From assembly GCA_030817875.1 (NCBI GenBank), contig JAUSZU010000001.1, positions 5,146,001 to 5,210,000 on the forward strand: 64,000 nucleotides of DNA, given 5' to 3'. The position numbers and the translations under genes were made by a program. Origin of the DNA: Flavobacterium sp. W4I14 (GTDB taxonomy: Bacteria > Bacteroidota > Bacteroidia > Sphingobacteriales > Sphingobacteriaceae). The notes beneath the pieces were generated by a model, which worked only from the letters and a program-made list of their open reading frames with translations, did not search any database and was not told the DNA's origin. Positions 34,931 to 44,687 of this stretch are shown here, piece by piece. Position 1 is the stretch's first letter; each line of letters starts with the position of its first letter.

Positions 34931-35962
34931 ATGAAAATTAGTTGCAGACAATTTGAATTAGAATTAAAACACCCTTTTTCGATCTCGAAATTTACCCGTA
35001 CCAGCACCCCCTTAATGCTGTTAAAGATAGAACATGAAGGTGTAACAGGTTATGGTGAGGCCTCTATGGTACCTTATATGGGCGAGAGCTATGAAAGCGC
35101 TGCGGCATTTCTTAGCCTTGTAGATTGGGATAAAATCCAATATCCATTCGATTTTGAAGAAATTATTAGCTATCTGGATAGTCTTGCTCCAGGCCAGCCG
35201 GCCATTAAAGCGGCTATTGATATTGCCCTTAACGATATCCAGGGGAAGCTGTTAAATAAGCCCTGTTACGAAATTTACGGCGCAGATCCTGCTAATATGC
35301 CGGTAACTTCTTATACCATTGGAATAGATACGCCTGAAGTAATCCGCGAAAAACTGAAAGATGCCGAAGCTTTTAAAGTGATCAAAGTTAAACTGGGGAG
35401 GGATAACGATCAGGAAATTATCGAAACCATCAGGAGCATGACCAATGTACCCTTATATGTGGATGCTAACCAGGGTTGGGCAGATAAAATTAAAGCGATC
35501 GATTTAATTTATTGGCTGCATAACCAGGGTGTGGTATTAATTGAGCAGCCTATGGATAAAAATAACCTCGACGGGAATGCCTGGTTAACCGAGCGCAGTC
35601 CGATTCCTTTATTGGCTGATGAAGCCGTACAGCGTTTAGCCGACATGGACAAACTGAAAGGCGCTTACCATGGCATTAACGTAAAACTGATGAAAAGCTG
35701 TGGCATGTACGAAGGGCATCAGATGATTTTGAAGGCCCGTTCTTTTGGAATGAAAGTGCTGATTGGCTGTATGAGCGAAACCAGTTGTGCCACTTTGGCC
35801 GCAGCTGCTTTGGCTCCCTTATGTAACTGGGCTGATTTGGATGGGCCATGGCTAACCAAGAATAACCCTTTTACTGATCCAGCTTTCGAAAACGGCAAGT
35901 ATATTTTAAAAGATCTGCCCGGTTTAGGCCTGCAAGGAGTTACTTCTGATCTCTTTCTTTAA
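34931..35962 (+). CDS. Dipeptide epimerase (enolase superfamily)
   Basis: The 343-residue protein belongs to the muconate-lactonizing/Ala-Glu epimerase group. The N-terminal capping domain is followed by the barrel with the K-x-K motif in FKVIKVKLG, metal ligands in YVDANQGW, IEQPMDKNNL and LADEAVQ, and the second lysine in GINVKLMKSCG, then the dipeptide-recognising GCMSETS. It interconverts L- and D-configured residues in dipeptides such as Ala-Glu, useful in murein peptide recycling. I chose the ATG at 34931 (MKISCRQFELELKHPFSIS) rather than the upstream 34901. The exact substrate is not decided by sequence. Confidence 0.88.
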   Translation: MKISCRQFELELKHPFSISKFTRTSTPLMLLKIEHEGVTGYGEASMVPYMGESYESAAAFLSLVDWDKIQYPFDFEEIISYLDSLAPGQPAIKAAIDIALNDIQGKLLNKPCYEIYGADPANMPVTSYTIGIDTPEVIREKLKDAEAFKVIKVKLGRDNDQEIIETIRSMTNVPLYVDANQGWADKIKAIDLIYWLHNQGVVLIEQPMDKNNLDGNAWLTERSPIPLLADEAVQRLADMDKLKGAYHGINVKLMKSCGMYEGHQMILKARSFGMKVLIGCMSETSCATLAAAALAPLCNWADLDGPWLTKNNPFTDPAFENGKYILKDLPGLGLQGVTSDLFL

Positions 35963-35965
35963 AGT

Positions 35966-36100
35966 AGAGTTGGAATGATTGAATGACAGCATTATCGAAT
36001 GATTGACGGAGCCTGAGCGAGATATGATAGATGAATTTTGAATAGGCGTTATATCATCGTATTTACTCATTCAAAACTCACTCATTCTATCATTAAATTG
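35966..36100. repeat. GATTGAATGA / TCATTCAAAA inverted repeat
   Basis: After the epimerase gene lie TGATTGAATGACAGCATTATCGAATGATTGAC and, about 60 bp later, TACTCATTCAAAACTCACTC. The arms resemble those of the arrays between thiS and thiC and at 36304-36436. Confidence 0.65.
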
Positions 36101-36298
36101 CTACTTCTGATCTTTTTCTTTAAAGCTTTTTCTGATGTCTTTGGTAAGTTGGTACTTAAAGTAGAACAAACAAGCCGTTGTGCCTACCAAAAAGCCAGCT
36201 GGAAGATATTTAGCATTGTTATAACACCAAACCAATCCGAAAATAGAAAGGATAATGGCCAGGTTATAGAAGATATTTAAAGCAAATTTTTTACCCAC
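36101..36298 (-). CDS. Small membrane protein (possibly DUF6358)
   Basis: The 65-residue product starts with GTG at 36298 and has two hydrophobic segments (LNIFYNLAIILSIFGLVWCY and AGFLVGTTACLFYFKY) and a lysine-rich tail, the layout of a small inner-membrane protein. It resembles short proteins found in Sphingobacteriaceae that I recall under DUF6358, but I cannot verify that. It is in line with the rhodanese gene's direction, separated by 135 bp of repeat. Confidence 0.65.
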   Translation of the reverse strand: MGKKFALNIFYNLAIILSIFGLVWCYNNAKYLPAGFLVGTTACLFYFKYQLTKDIRKSFKEKDQK

Positions 36299-36303
36299 GG
36301 TAG

Positions 36304-36436
36304 AAATGATTGAATGACGAAATTAGAGAGTGATTGAGTTAGAAAATTTTGAATGATTAGATTATTGAATGAGAGAATGAATTTTGAATAAGCGATAATA
36401 ACTTCACTCATTCAAAATTCACTCATTCTATCATTA
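36304..36436. repeat. GATTGAATG octamer array, third locus
   Basis: Repeats of ATGATTGAATGA, GAGTGATTGAG and TGATTAGATTATTGAATGAG are followed by the complementary CACTCATTCAAAATTCACTC. It is the same type of array as at 9419 and 35966 and lies between the small membrane protein and the rhodanese gene. Confidence 0.7.
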
Positions 36437-36751
36437 ATATACTGGCATGTTGGGATCAAAAGCTTCTTGCCAAGCTAAAATACCGCCTTTTAAGTTATAA
36501 AGATTGTCAAATCCGTATTGTTGCTCCAACTGCATTACTGCTGCTGCGCTTCTTTTTCCACTGCGGCACTGGATAATTACCGGTTTATCTTTCGCAACCT
36601 TATCAGCCTCAATTAAAATTCCACCTAAAGGGATATTCTCGCCTTCAAGATTGGAAACCTCGTATTCGAATGTTTCACGAACATCAATCAATTGAAAATC
36701 TTCTTTGTTATCGATTTTCTCTTTTAGTTCTTGTACCGATATTTCTTTCAT
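36434..36751 (-). CDS. Rhodanese-like domain protein
   Basis: The 105-residue single-domain protein has the rhodanese pattern DFQLIDVRETFEYEVSN and the active-site loop IQCRSGKRSAAAVMQL with the catalytic cysteine. It is cytoplasmic by lack of a signal and could carry sulfane sulfur. Its substrate is unknown. It is similar in kind to, but separate from, the rhodanese domain fused to ThiF. Confidence 0.92.
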   Translation of the reverse strand: MKEISVQELKEKIDNKEDFQLIDVRETFEYEVSNLEGENIPLGGILIEADKVAKDKPVIIQCRSGKRSAAAVMQLEQQYGFDNLYNLKGGILAWQEAFDPNMPVY

Positions 36752-36879
36752 TTTATTAAATGTATTTATGCAAATATAGGAAAATCAACTTTACGCTCCC
36801 CATCAAAAAAATGCCATAAAATTTTGTGTGCAACTGTAACAACTTTAACCCTTAGGCGTTTAATTATAAATAGTTACAA

Positions 36880-38007
36880 ATGGACAAACTGAACCGTTTC
36901 TTTTGGTTTTGCTCTGGCGCTCATATCCCGACACTGGAAAAGTATCCTTCAGAACAAAATAAATATACTGGCATTGGCGCCACCATCTTTTTTACAGGTT
37001 TATTTGCTGCCCTTTCGGGTGGCTATGCCATGTATTTTGTATTTAAAGGGGATGATCTGGCGGTAATTTTTGCCATTGTTTTCGGCTTTTTATGGGGGGC
37101 GGCCATCTTTAATATGGACCGTTACATCGTATCGAGCATTAATAAAAGTGCAAGTACCAATAAACAGTTGTTACAGGCTACACCACGTATTCTGTTGGCC
37201 ATTATGATTGGTATGGTAATTTCGAGACCAATAGAACTTAAAATTTTCGACAAGGAAATTAAAGAACGCCTAAAGGTAAGTTACCTAAACGGTCAGCGTT
37301 CAAAAATTGATACCCTGAACAAAGCCTTTGAGAAAAAATATCAGGTAGAATTTGGCAGGTTAAATCAACAGAAAGCTACCAGAGATTCACTTGAAAAAGG
37401 AATTAAAGCGGATAGACAAAAACTCAATTTCGAGATTTTTGGAAACAAAACCACCGAAACATCGGGAGTAATGGGCTACGGACCGTATGCCAAACGCAAG
37501 GAAGCCGAAATTGTACAACGCACGGCTGAATTAGATTCGCTAAAAGCCGCCATCAATAAATCGGAAGGTTTTGTAGATAAACGCAAAGAATTTGATGGCC
37601 TGTTTACCGAAAAACTGTACACTAAAAAACAGTTAGACAGTTTATCGGATATTGCGGGTTTTGCCGACCGGAACTGGGCATTGGGGCAGCTTAAATTTAA
37701 TGTAGATGGTACACGGGATAACAATACGGCAATTGCGGTTACTTTTATCGGGCTGCTGTTTATCTTTTTTGAATGTTTGCCTGTGTTTGTAAAACTGATG
37801 AGTGCAAGAGGACCTTATGATTATGCTATAGCGGATGGAGATGAAGTATCAATTTATCATTCTAAAAAAGACAAGGATTTCCATTTTGAAGTAGCAGACA
37901 ATATTCACGAAACGAGGGTCGATTCAGAATCATCTAAAAAGAAGGAAATTATAAAAGGAAAAGCTTACCGCGATCTCGAAAAACACGATTGGGATAGCGA
38001 GGGCTAA
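36880..38007 (+). CDS. DUF4407 membrane protein
   Basis: The 375-residue protein matches the DUF4407 layout: an N-terminal segment FFWFCSGAHIPTLEKYPSEQNKYTGIGATIFFTGLFAALSGG, three N-terminal membrane segments with FLWGAAIFNMDRYIV, a long soluble coiled-coil-like middle (about 130-270, rich in Lys, Glu and Gln), and a fourth membrane segment (TAIAVTFIGLLFIFFECLPVFVKLM). The function of the family is not known. The gene is monocistronic. Confidence 0.85.
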   Translation: MDKLNRFFWFCSGAHIPTLEKYPSEQNKYTGIGATIFFTGLFAALSGGYAMYFVFKGDDLAVIFAIVFGFLWGAAIFNMDRYIVSSINKSASTNKQLLQATPRILLAIMIGMVISRPIELKIFDKEIKERLKVSYLNGQRSKIDTLNKAFEKKYQVEFGRLNQQKATRDSLEKGIKADRQKLNFEIFGNKTTETSGVMGYGPYAKRKEAEIVQRTAELDSLKAAINKSEGFVDKRKEFDGLFTEKLYTKKQLDSLSDIAGFADRNWALGQLKFNVDGTRDNNTAIAVTFIGLLFIFFECLPVFVKLMSARGPYDYAIADGDEVSIYHSKKDKDFHFEVADNIHETRVDSESSKKKEIIKGKAYRDLEKHDWDSEG

Positions 38008-38199
38008 GGGGAAAGGTAAGAAGGAAGTTGGGAGCGGATGGCTCATAGATCATGGCTTAAACTATTAAACCGAAAAAAAATCAACTGTGAACATTAGGCT
38101 ATCAGTTATTGACTATCAGACCATCAACTATTATCCATCGTACATTTTACCTCAAACATCTTCCATTTTTATTAAATTGCCCTTATAATCCCGATTCTT

Positions 38200-40032
38200 A
38201 TGAAGAAATTTTTAGGTGCTGCGGTATTTGGTCTACTATCGTTTCAGGCTTTTGCCCAAAATGAGATCAGTTATACGGTTTCCTTTCCAAATGTTATCCA
38301 TCATGAAGCTGAAATCAGCATGTTTGTCCCGAATGTTCCTGCGGGTAAACTAAAGGTTAGAATGAGCAGATCCTCCCCAGGTCGTTATGCTACACATGAG
38401 TTTGGAAAAAATGTATATCACCTCAAAGCTTTCGATGCATCAGGCAAACAGCTGGCGATTAAACAAACAGCAGGCGATATTTATGAAATTCCCGATCATG
38501 GCACCAGTGTAAAAATAAGCTATACCCTTTTTGGAAATTGGATTGACGGAACTTATGCTGGTTTCGACGAAACCCATGCACACATGAATATACCGGCAAC
38601 TTTTGCGTTTCCGGTAGGCATGGATAACAGAGCGCGACTGGTGAAATTCAATTATGCCGAAAAACCGGACTGGAAAGTAGCTACACAGCTTAAGCCAATG
38701 GCCAATGGGACTTATTTTGCGCCAAATCTTCAATATTTTATGGATAGTCCTACCGAAATTGCCAATTATAAAACGGCAAGCTGGCAGGTTAAAAATACCG
38801 ATGGTAAAGTACAGACCATCCATTTAATTACGCATGCTAACGACGATCAGAAAACCATCGATAATTATGCTGAGATGCTTAAAAAAATGGTTGATGAACA
38901 TTTTGCCGTTTGGGGAGAATTTCCCACGTACGACTACGGTAATTATTATTTTCTGAATGATGTATATCCGGAGAATGCAGGCGATGGAATGGAGCATAGA
39001 AACTCCACTTCTATTGTGCAGCGCACGCCAAAAATTGCCGGTTATGAATCGAACCTTCTGGGTACTTTTTCGCACGAATATTTTCACAGCTGGAATGTAG
39101 AGCGTTTAAGACCGAAAACTTTAGAGCCTTTCAATTTTGAACATGCCAATATGAGCGATGAGCTTTGGCTGGCTGAAGGCTTTACCCAGTATTATGGCAA
39201 TCTGTTATTAACAAGAGCAGGTTTAAAAACTACCGATAATGCCATACAAACTTTTAACGGCTTGGTAAATGCTGTTTTACTGTCTCCAGGTGCAAAAAAC
39301 TTTTCGCCCATTGAGGCCAGCAGGTACGCGGTGTTTGCCGATGCTGGTGTGGCTATCGATCAGACCAATAAAGGCAATATTTTTACCTCCTATTATACTT
39401 ATGGCGCTGCAACAGCCCTGGCTTTAGATCTTCGCTTAAGAACCGAATTTAAACTCAGCCTTGATGATTATATGCGTGCGCTTTGGAAAGCCTACGGCAA
39501 GCCGGAAATTGCCTACACTGTTCCTGATTTAGAAAAAACCCTCGCAACGCTGACTAAAGATCCTGCTTTTGCTGCCAATTTCTTTAAAAAATATATTTAC
39601 GGCACCGAAAAGAACGATTATGGCAAGCTGCTTTTAAATGCCGGCCTTGTTTTGCGCAAAGCAAATCCTGGTAAAGCTTTTGCTGGCTTTGGCAAGATTA
39701 ACCTGCTGGATGGGAAATTAATTTTAGGGCAAACGCTGATGGGTACGCCAGTATATGAAGCAGGTTTAGACGTTGATAATGTATTGCTAACCATCGATGG
39801 TGTGACAATAAAAGATGTGGCTGCGGTTGCGGCCATTACTGATGCCCATAAACCAGGCGATGTACTGAAGGTTACTTATCTATACCGTGGAGAAGAGAAA
39901 ACGGCTCAATTAACCTTAATAGAAGATCCGGTTTTAGAAATTGTTCCGATTGAAAAAACAGGTGGGAATTTAACACCAGTTATGCAAACTTTTAGAGATA
40001 AATGGTTAACATCGCAGGTAAAATCTAAATAG
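38200..40032 (+). CDS. M61 family glycyl aminopeptidase-like protease with PDZ domain
   Basis: The 610-residue product has a signal peptide (AAVFGLLSFQAFAQ). The M61 N-terminal domain precedes a zinc peptidase region with HEYFHSWNVERLRPKTLEPF near residue 292 (HExxH) and ELWLAEGFTQYYG (third ligand glutamate). A PDZ domain lies near residues 505-580 (GTPVYEAGLDVDNVLLTIDGV). M61 enzymes remove N-terminal glycine or alanine in the periplasm. It is 18 bp upstream of the M28 peptidase gene, which points to a joint role in using peptides. Confidence 0.92.
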   Translation: MKKFLGAAVFGLLSFQAFAQNEISYTVSFPNVIHHEAEISMFVPNVPAGKLKVRMSRSSPGRYATHEFGKNVYHLKAFDASGKQLAIKQTAGDIYEIPDHGTSVKISYTLFGNWIDGTYAGFDETHAHMNIPATFAFPVGMDNRARLVKFNYAEKPDWKVATQLKPMANGTYFAPNLQYFMDSPTEIANYKTASWQVKNTDGKVQTIHLITHANDDQKTIDNYAEMLKKMVDEHFAVWGEFPTYDYGNYYFLNDVYPENAGDGMEHRNSTSIVQRTPKIAGYESNLLGTFSHEYFHSWNVERLRPKTLEPFNFEHANMSDELWLAEGFTQYYGNLLLTRAGLKTTDNAIQTFNGLVNAVLLSPGAKNFSPIEASRYAVFADAGVAIDQTNKGNIFTSYYTYGAATALALDLRLRTEFKLSLDDYMRALWKAYGKPEIAYTVPDLEKTLATLTKDPAFAANFFKKYIYGTEKNDYGKLLLNAGLVLRKANPGKAFAGFGKINLLDGKLILGQTLMGTPVYEAGLDVDNVLLTIDGVTIKDVAAVAAITDAHKPGDVLKVTYLYRGEEKTAQLTLIEDPVLEIVPIEKTGGNLTPVMQTFRDKWLTSQVKSK

Positions 40033-40050
40033 CACTAAAAAACTTATTAT

Positions 40051-41358
40051 ATGAAGAAAATATTCTTTTTTACCCTTGTTGGGATGGCAAGTTTGCAGCT
40101 TAAGGCGCAAAGCATAGATAAAATCATTACCCGCGAATACACCGATCACCTGATTAAAACCTTAAGTGCCGATGATATGCAGGGGCGTGCAACCTTTACG
40201 CCTGGTATTGATAAAGCAGCTACTTTTATCGAATCTGAATTTAAAAAGATCGGTTTACAGCCATTAGCCGGGGAGAAAACTTTCCGTCAAACCTTTAATA
40301 AATATCAGGTTACCAATCTTATTACAAGTGTTAAAATAGATGGACAGGAAGTTGCCCCAGAAAATTTAATTGTTTCAGGCGTAACTTCTGAAAGTGTTAC
40401 ACTAGATAAGTCAAACACCACTGTTGTTAAATTAGATCCAGAAAAAGCATTTGTGCCTCAGTTAAGGGCAATGATGGGTGCTGAGAAAAATCAGATTGTT
40501 TTGGTTGACGGTAAATTTACCGATCTGTTTAACCGCTATAGAAGTTACTTCGGTAAACCGGCAACTGTTGATGAGAAAGATGTTAAAGCAACTACAAGCG
40601 CTGTGCAGGTTTTTGTTTTGGGTAAAGATGCTGCAGCAGATTTTTCGGCAACATTTAAAAGTAAGGTTGATAAAATGCCTTTATTTAATGTTGCAGGGGT
40701 AATTCCAGGTAAATCAAAAGCAAAAGAAATTGTGGTTTTCTCAGGTCACTATGATCATTTAGGCTTTTTAAAAAGTGTAGATGGTGATAGTATTGCCAAT
40801 GGTGCAGATGATGATGCTTCAGGTACGACGGCTATGATTGCCCTTGCCAAGTATTATAAAGCACAGAAAAACAATGAACGTACTTTAATCTTTGTTGCTT
40901 TTACCGCTGAAGAAATTGGTGGTTTCGGTGCAAAATATTTCTCTGAAAAACTAAATCCTGATGATGTAGTGGCCATGTTCAATATTGAGATGATTGGTAA
41001 GGATTCGAAATTTGGCAAGAATACCGCATTTATTACCGGTTATGAAAGATCTGATTTTGGGAAGATTTTGCAGAAAAACTTAGCTGGAACTGAATTTACT
41101 TTCCATCCAGACCCATATCCAGATCAAAACTTATTTTATAGAAGTGATAACGCAACTTTAGCTGCTTTGGGCGTTCCGGCACATACCATTAGTACCGATA
41201 AAATTGATATCGATAAATTATACCATAGTGTAAAAGACGAATATAGTTCTTTGGACGTAGAAAATATCCTTTCTACCATCAAAGCCATCGCAAAGAGCGC
41301 AATTACCATTGTAAACGGAACGGATACCCCAACGAGGATTCCGAAGTTGAAGCAATAA
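40051..41358 (+). CDS. M28 family zinc aminopeptidase
   Basis: The 435-residue product has a signal peptide (GMASLQLKAQ). A PA-like insert lies around 90-220. The two-zinc M28 core is visible: FSGHYDHLGFL (His), NGADDDASGTTAMI (bridging Asp), FVAFTAEEIGGFGAKYF (catalytic Glu-Glu), FNIEMIGKD (Asp/Glu ligand) and a late histidine in KLYHSVKDEY. It likely releases N-terminal residues from peptides in the periplasm, paired with the M61 gene upstream. Confidence 0.93.
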   Translation: MKKIFFFTLVGMASLQLKAQSIDKIITREYTDHLIKTLSADDMQGRATFTPGIDKAATFIESEFKKIGLQPLAGEKTFRQTFNKYQVTNLITSVKIDGQEVAPENLIVSGVTSESVTLDKSNTTVVKLDPEKAFVPQLRAMMGAEKNQIVLVDGKFTDLFNRYRSYFGKPATVDEKDVKATTSAVQVFVLGKDAAADFSATFKSKVDKMPLFNVAGVIPGKSKAKEIVVFSGHYDHLGFLKSVDGDSIANGADDDASGTTAMIALAKYYKAQKNNERTLIFVAFTAEEIGGFGAKYFSEKLNPDDVVAMFNIEMIGKDSKFGKNTAFITGYERSDFGKILQKNLAGTEFTFHPDPYPDQNLFYRSDNATLAALGVPAHTISTDKIDIDKLYHSVKDEYSSLDVENILSTIKAIAKSAITIVNGTDTPTRIPKLKQ

Positions 41359-41394
41359 AAGTGGTTAAATAGGAGTTTGTATCATATAGGTTTT

Positions 41395-41460
41395 GTCATC
41401 CTGAGCTTGTCGAAGGATCTGTTAATACGCTTTAAGGTGTTTCGACAAGCTCAACATGAC
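41395..41460. repeat. REP-like element GTCATCCTGAGCTTGTCGAAGG ... CAACATGAC
   Basis: GTCATCCTGAGCTTGTCGAA at 41395 pairs with TTTCGACAAGCTCAACATGAC ending at 41460, a near-perfect 20 bp inverted repeat with a 25 bp loop. A similar half-element is present at 33184-33200 and about 33502. Confidence 0.8.
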
Positions 41461-41482
41461 AGTATCTGAGGTTCAATCTAGA

Positions 41483-41576
41483 TCGTCATTTCGACCGAAG
41501 TGGAGAAATCTTTTCCACCAGTAAAAAGATCTCTCTCCCGACTTAATGTCGCGACTGTGCTTCAGTCGAGATGACG
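41483..41576. repeat. REP-like element CGTCATTTCGACCGAAG ... GTCGAGATGACG
   Basis: The outer ends CGTCATTTCGAC and GTCGAGATGACG are inverted, and the inside has GGAGAAATCT and AGATCTCTC. The same order occurs at 56188-56309. It separates the M28 gene from the convergent carB. Confidence 0.8.
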
Positions 41577-41584
41577 AAACAAAA

Positions 41585-41613
41585 AATGGCCAGTGAAAAA
41601 ATCACTGGCCATT
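41585..41613 (-). terminator. Terminator of carB
   Basis: AATGGCCAGTGA pairs perfectly (12 bp) with TCACTGGCCATT around a five-base loop. On the minus strand a T6 run follows the hairpin, about 26 bp after the carB stop. Confidence 0.88.
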
Positions 41614-41638
41614 AGTATTATAGGTCTTCGTAAGCAGA

Positions 41639-44477
41639 TTACTTACTCAAATACATTGATTTGTCTTTGTAAAGCTTGCGGAAGTAAGGATCTTCTAAAT
41701 CTTTGATGAAACGGATGGCCTCGCCGGTAGATTTCATTTCAGGACCTAATTCTTTCGCTACCTCCGGGAATTTCTCGTAAGAGAAAACCGGTTCTTTAAT
41801 GGCATAACCTTTAAGCTTGCGAACAATCGTAAAGTCTTTCAGTTTTGCTACACCCAACATAATTTTAGCTGCGATGTTAATGTATGGAACATCGTAAGCT
41901 TTAGCGATGAAGGGAACCGTACGCGATGCCCTGGGGTTTGCCTCGATTACATAAACTTTCTCATCCTTAATGGCGAACTGAATGTTTAATAAACCACGTA
42001 CATCTAATGCTTTTGCAATTTTGATCGAGTATTCTTCCATCGCTTTAGTTACCGTTTCTGATAAGCTGAATGTAGGTAATACGGCAAATGAATCTCCTGA
42101 GTGGATACCTGCAGGCTCAATGTGCTCCATCATACCCACAATGTGTACATCCTCACCGTCAGAGATCGAATCAGATTCTGCCTCTTCTGCCCTGTCTAAA
42201 AAGTGATCGATCAGCACACGGTTGCCCGGTAAATCGCCCAATAGTTTTACAACTGCTTTTTCCAGGTCTTCATCGTTGATTACGATGCTCATGCCTTGTC
42301 CACCCAGTACATAACTCGGACGGACCAATACAGGGTAACCTACTTCGTTTGCTACAACGATTGCTTCTTCAGCATTCTCTGCAACACCATATTTTGGATA
42401 AGGTATATCTAATTCTTTCAACAGGTCTGAGAAACGGCCACGGTCTTCAGCAATATCCATATTCTCGAAAGATGTTCCGATAATCTTGATGCCCTCTTTC
42501 TGTTAGTTTCTCAGCCATTTTCAAAGCAGTTTGTCCACCCAATTGAACGATAATGCCCACTGGTTTTTCCAGCTCGATAATTTCGCGGACATGTTCCCAG
42601 AAAACCGGCTCGAAATATAATTTATCGGCCATGTTAAAGTCTGTTGAAACCGTTTCAGGGTTACAGTTAATCATGATGGCCTCAAAACCTGTTTCTTTTG
42701 CTGCCAATAAACCGTGTACACAAGAATAATCGAATTCGATACCCTGGCCGATACGGTTAGGGCCCGAACCCAATACAATTACCTTTTTCCTGTCGGAAGG
42801 AACAGATTCGTTTTCCTCTTCGAAAGTAGAGTAGTAGTATGGTGTTTTGGCCGGGAACTCCGCAGCGCAGGTATCAACCATTTTATATACCCTGTTTATG
42901 CCCAAAGCTTTACGGCGATCGTAAACTTCATCTTCCGTAACATTGCCTAACAACCAGGCGATCTGGATATCAGAGAATCCTTTTTGTTTAAGGGTTACAA
43001 AGAAATCTTGAGGGATATTGTTTAGTGAATATCTTTTTAGTTCAGTTTCAAGCAATACAAGCTCCTGAATCTGGTTTAAGAACCATTTATCGATTTTAGT
43101 GACCTTACGGATCGACTCCAAAGGTACGCCCATCGTCATGGCATCTTTTATTAAGAACAGACGGTTCCATGAAGCGTGCTCCAAACCATCCATAATTTCT
43201 TCAATATTACGCACCTGTCTGCCATCTGCACCTAAACCAGCACGGTTAATCTCTAAACTCTGACAAGCTTTTTGTAGTGCTTCGATAAAAGTACGGCCAA
43301 TTGCCATTACCTCTCCAACCGATTTCATCTGCAGGCCAAGCTCTTTGTTAGCGCCTTTAAACTTATCGAAGTTCCAGCGGGGTATTTTAACGATTACGTA
43401 ATCTAAAGTAGGTTCGAAATATGCTGAAGTGGTTTTGGTAATCTGGTTTTCAATTTCATCCAGGTTGTAGCCTATTGCTAGTTTTGCTGCAATTTTTGCA
43501 ATTGGATAACCAGTTGCTTTACTTGCCAAAGCTGATGAACGTGATACACGTGGATTAATTTCGATGGCGATAATTTCATCGTTTGCCGGATTAACCGAAA
43601 ACTGAACATTACAGCCGCCAGCGAAGTTGCCGATTGCACGCATCATTTTGATCGCCTGGTTACGCATATCCTGGTAACAACGATCAGATAAGGTCATTGC
43701 CGGAGCAACAGTGATCGAATCTCCTGTGTGGATGCCCATCGGATCGAAGTTTTCGATCGAACAGATAATGATTACGTTATCGTTGCTGTCTCTTAACAAC
43801 TCTAACTCATATTCTTTCCAGCCTAAAACAGCTTTCTCTACTAATACTTCATGTGTTGGCGAAGCTTCTAAACCACGTTTTAAAGCGGCATCGAATTCTT
43901 CTTTTTTGTGTACGAAACCACCACCAGAACCACCTAAGGTGTATGATGGGCGGATTACCAATGGGTAGCCGATTTCCTGTGCTGCTTCTTTACCTTCTAA
44001 AAATGAGTTAGCAATTCTCGATTCTGCAACACCTACACCGATATCAACCATTAACTGGCGGAAAGCTTCGCGGTTTTCGGTTTTTTCGATTGCAGCAACA
44101 TCTACACCAACTACTTTAACACCATATTTTTCCCAAACACCACGTTCTTCAGCTTCTTTACAAAGGTTTAATGCAGTTTGGCCGCCCATGGTAGGAAGTA
44201 CCGCATCAATTCTAGGTAAATCTGCAGAGTCGATGTGCTCTTGTAAAATAACCTCTATTGAATCAACAGTTAACGGGCGCAAATAAACATGGTCACCGAT
44301 AACCTTATCCGTCATAATTGTAGCCGGATTGGAGTTGATAATGGAAACGGTAATCCCTTCTTCTTTTAAAGAAAGAGCCGCTTGCGAACCCGAGTAATCA
44401 AATTCACAGGCTTGGCCAATAATAATTGGTCCAGATCCGATAATCAGTACTGAGCGTATGGAAGTGTCTTTAGGCAT
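41639..44477 (-). CDS. carB: Carbamoyl-phosphate synthase large subunit, interrupted by a one-base frameshift
   Basis: The enzyme makes carbamoyl phosphate from glutamine, bicarbonate and two ATP for pyrimidine and arginine synthesis. The 5' frame (44477 to 42447) covers both the first ATP-grasp domain and the start of the second (VIVLGSGPNRIGQGIEFDY); the 3' frame (from about 42490 to 41639) finishes it. Removing one G from the GGG at 42492-42494 restores TERGIKIIGTSFENMDIAED and gives a 945-residue protein. The C-terminal allosteric MGS domain of the 1070-residue E. coli enzyme is absent; shorter CarB forms are known in Bacteroidota. Because the gene is normally essential without supplements, a sequence error is the first explanation. 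Confidence 0.9.
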
Positions 44478-44556
44478 GATAAAGCTTAAACAATAATTAA
44501 AATTCTAAAGTGTTGGTTCTTTTGAAACCCTGAAAGCAACGAGATTTTGTGCTTGT

Positions 44557-44587
44557 AAGAAGAAAAATCCCAACTGTTCTGTCGGGA
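44557..44587 (-). terminator. Terminator-like hairpin in the carB leader
   Basis: On the minus strand TCCCGACAGAACAGTTGGGA forms a seven-base-pair stem (one G-U pair) followed by TTTTTCTTCTT. It starts only a few bases after the predicted transcription start and 80 bp before the ATG, so it is either an attenuator for carB or a 5' stabilising hairpin. Confidence 0.5.
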
Positions 44588-44589
44588 TG

Positions 44590-44597
44590 CAAAGATA
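44590..44597 (-). promoter_or_regulatory. TATCTTTG promoter box of carB
   Basis: The minus strand has an exact TAnnTTTG box 113 bp before the carB ATG, giving a leader of about 105 nt that carries the hairpin at 44557-44587. Confidence 0.6.
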
Positions 44598-44635
44598 CAT
44601 CTTTAGCGTGATTTTAAGACGTTTTTTTTAAAATA

Positions 44636-44665
44636 AAAAAGAGCACTATTTAAGTGCTCTTTTTA
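44636..44665 (-). terminator. Terminator of the small secreted protein gene
   Basis: AAGAGCACT pairs with AGTGCTCTT around ATTTA. On the minus strand it lies 23 bp after the stop of the gene at 44688 and a T-rich tail follows, separating that gene from carB. Confidence 0.8.
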
Positions 44666-44687
44666 GATTTTTCTTTTGCGAAATGAA

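Noticed and set aside
36880..38007. Anti-phage or toxin system built around the DUF4407 protein
   Set aside because: It is a lone gene with ordinary neighbours and its own spacing; no partner or mobile context supports a defence role.
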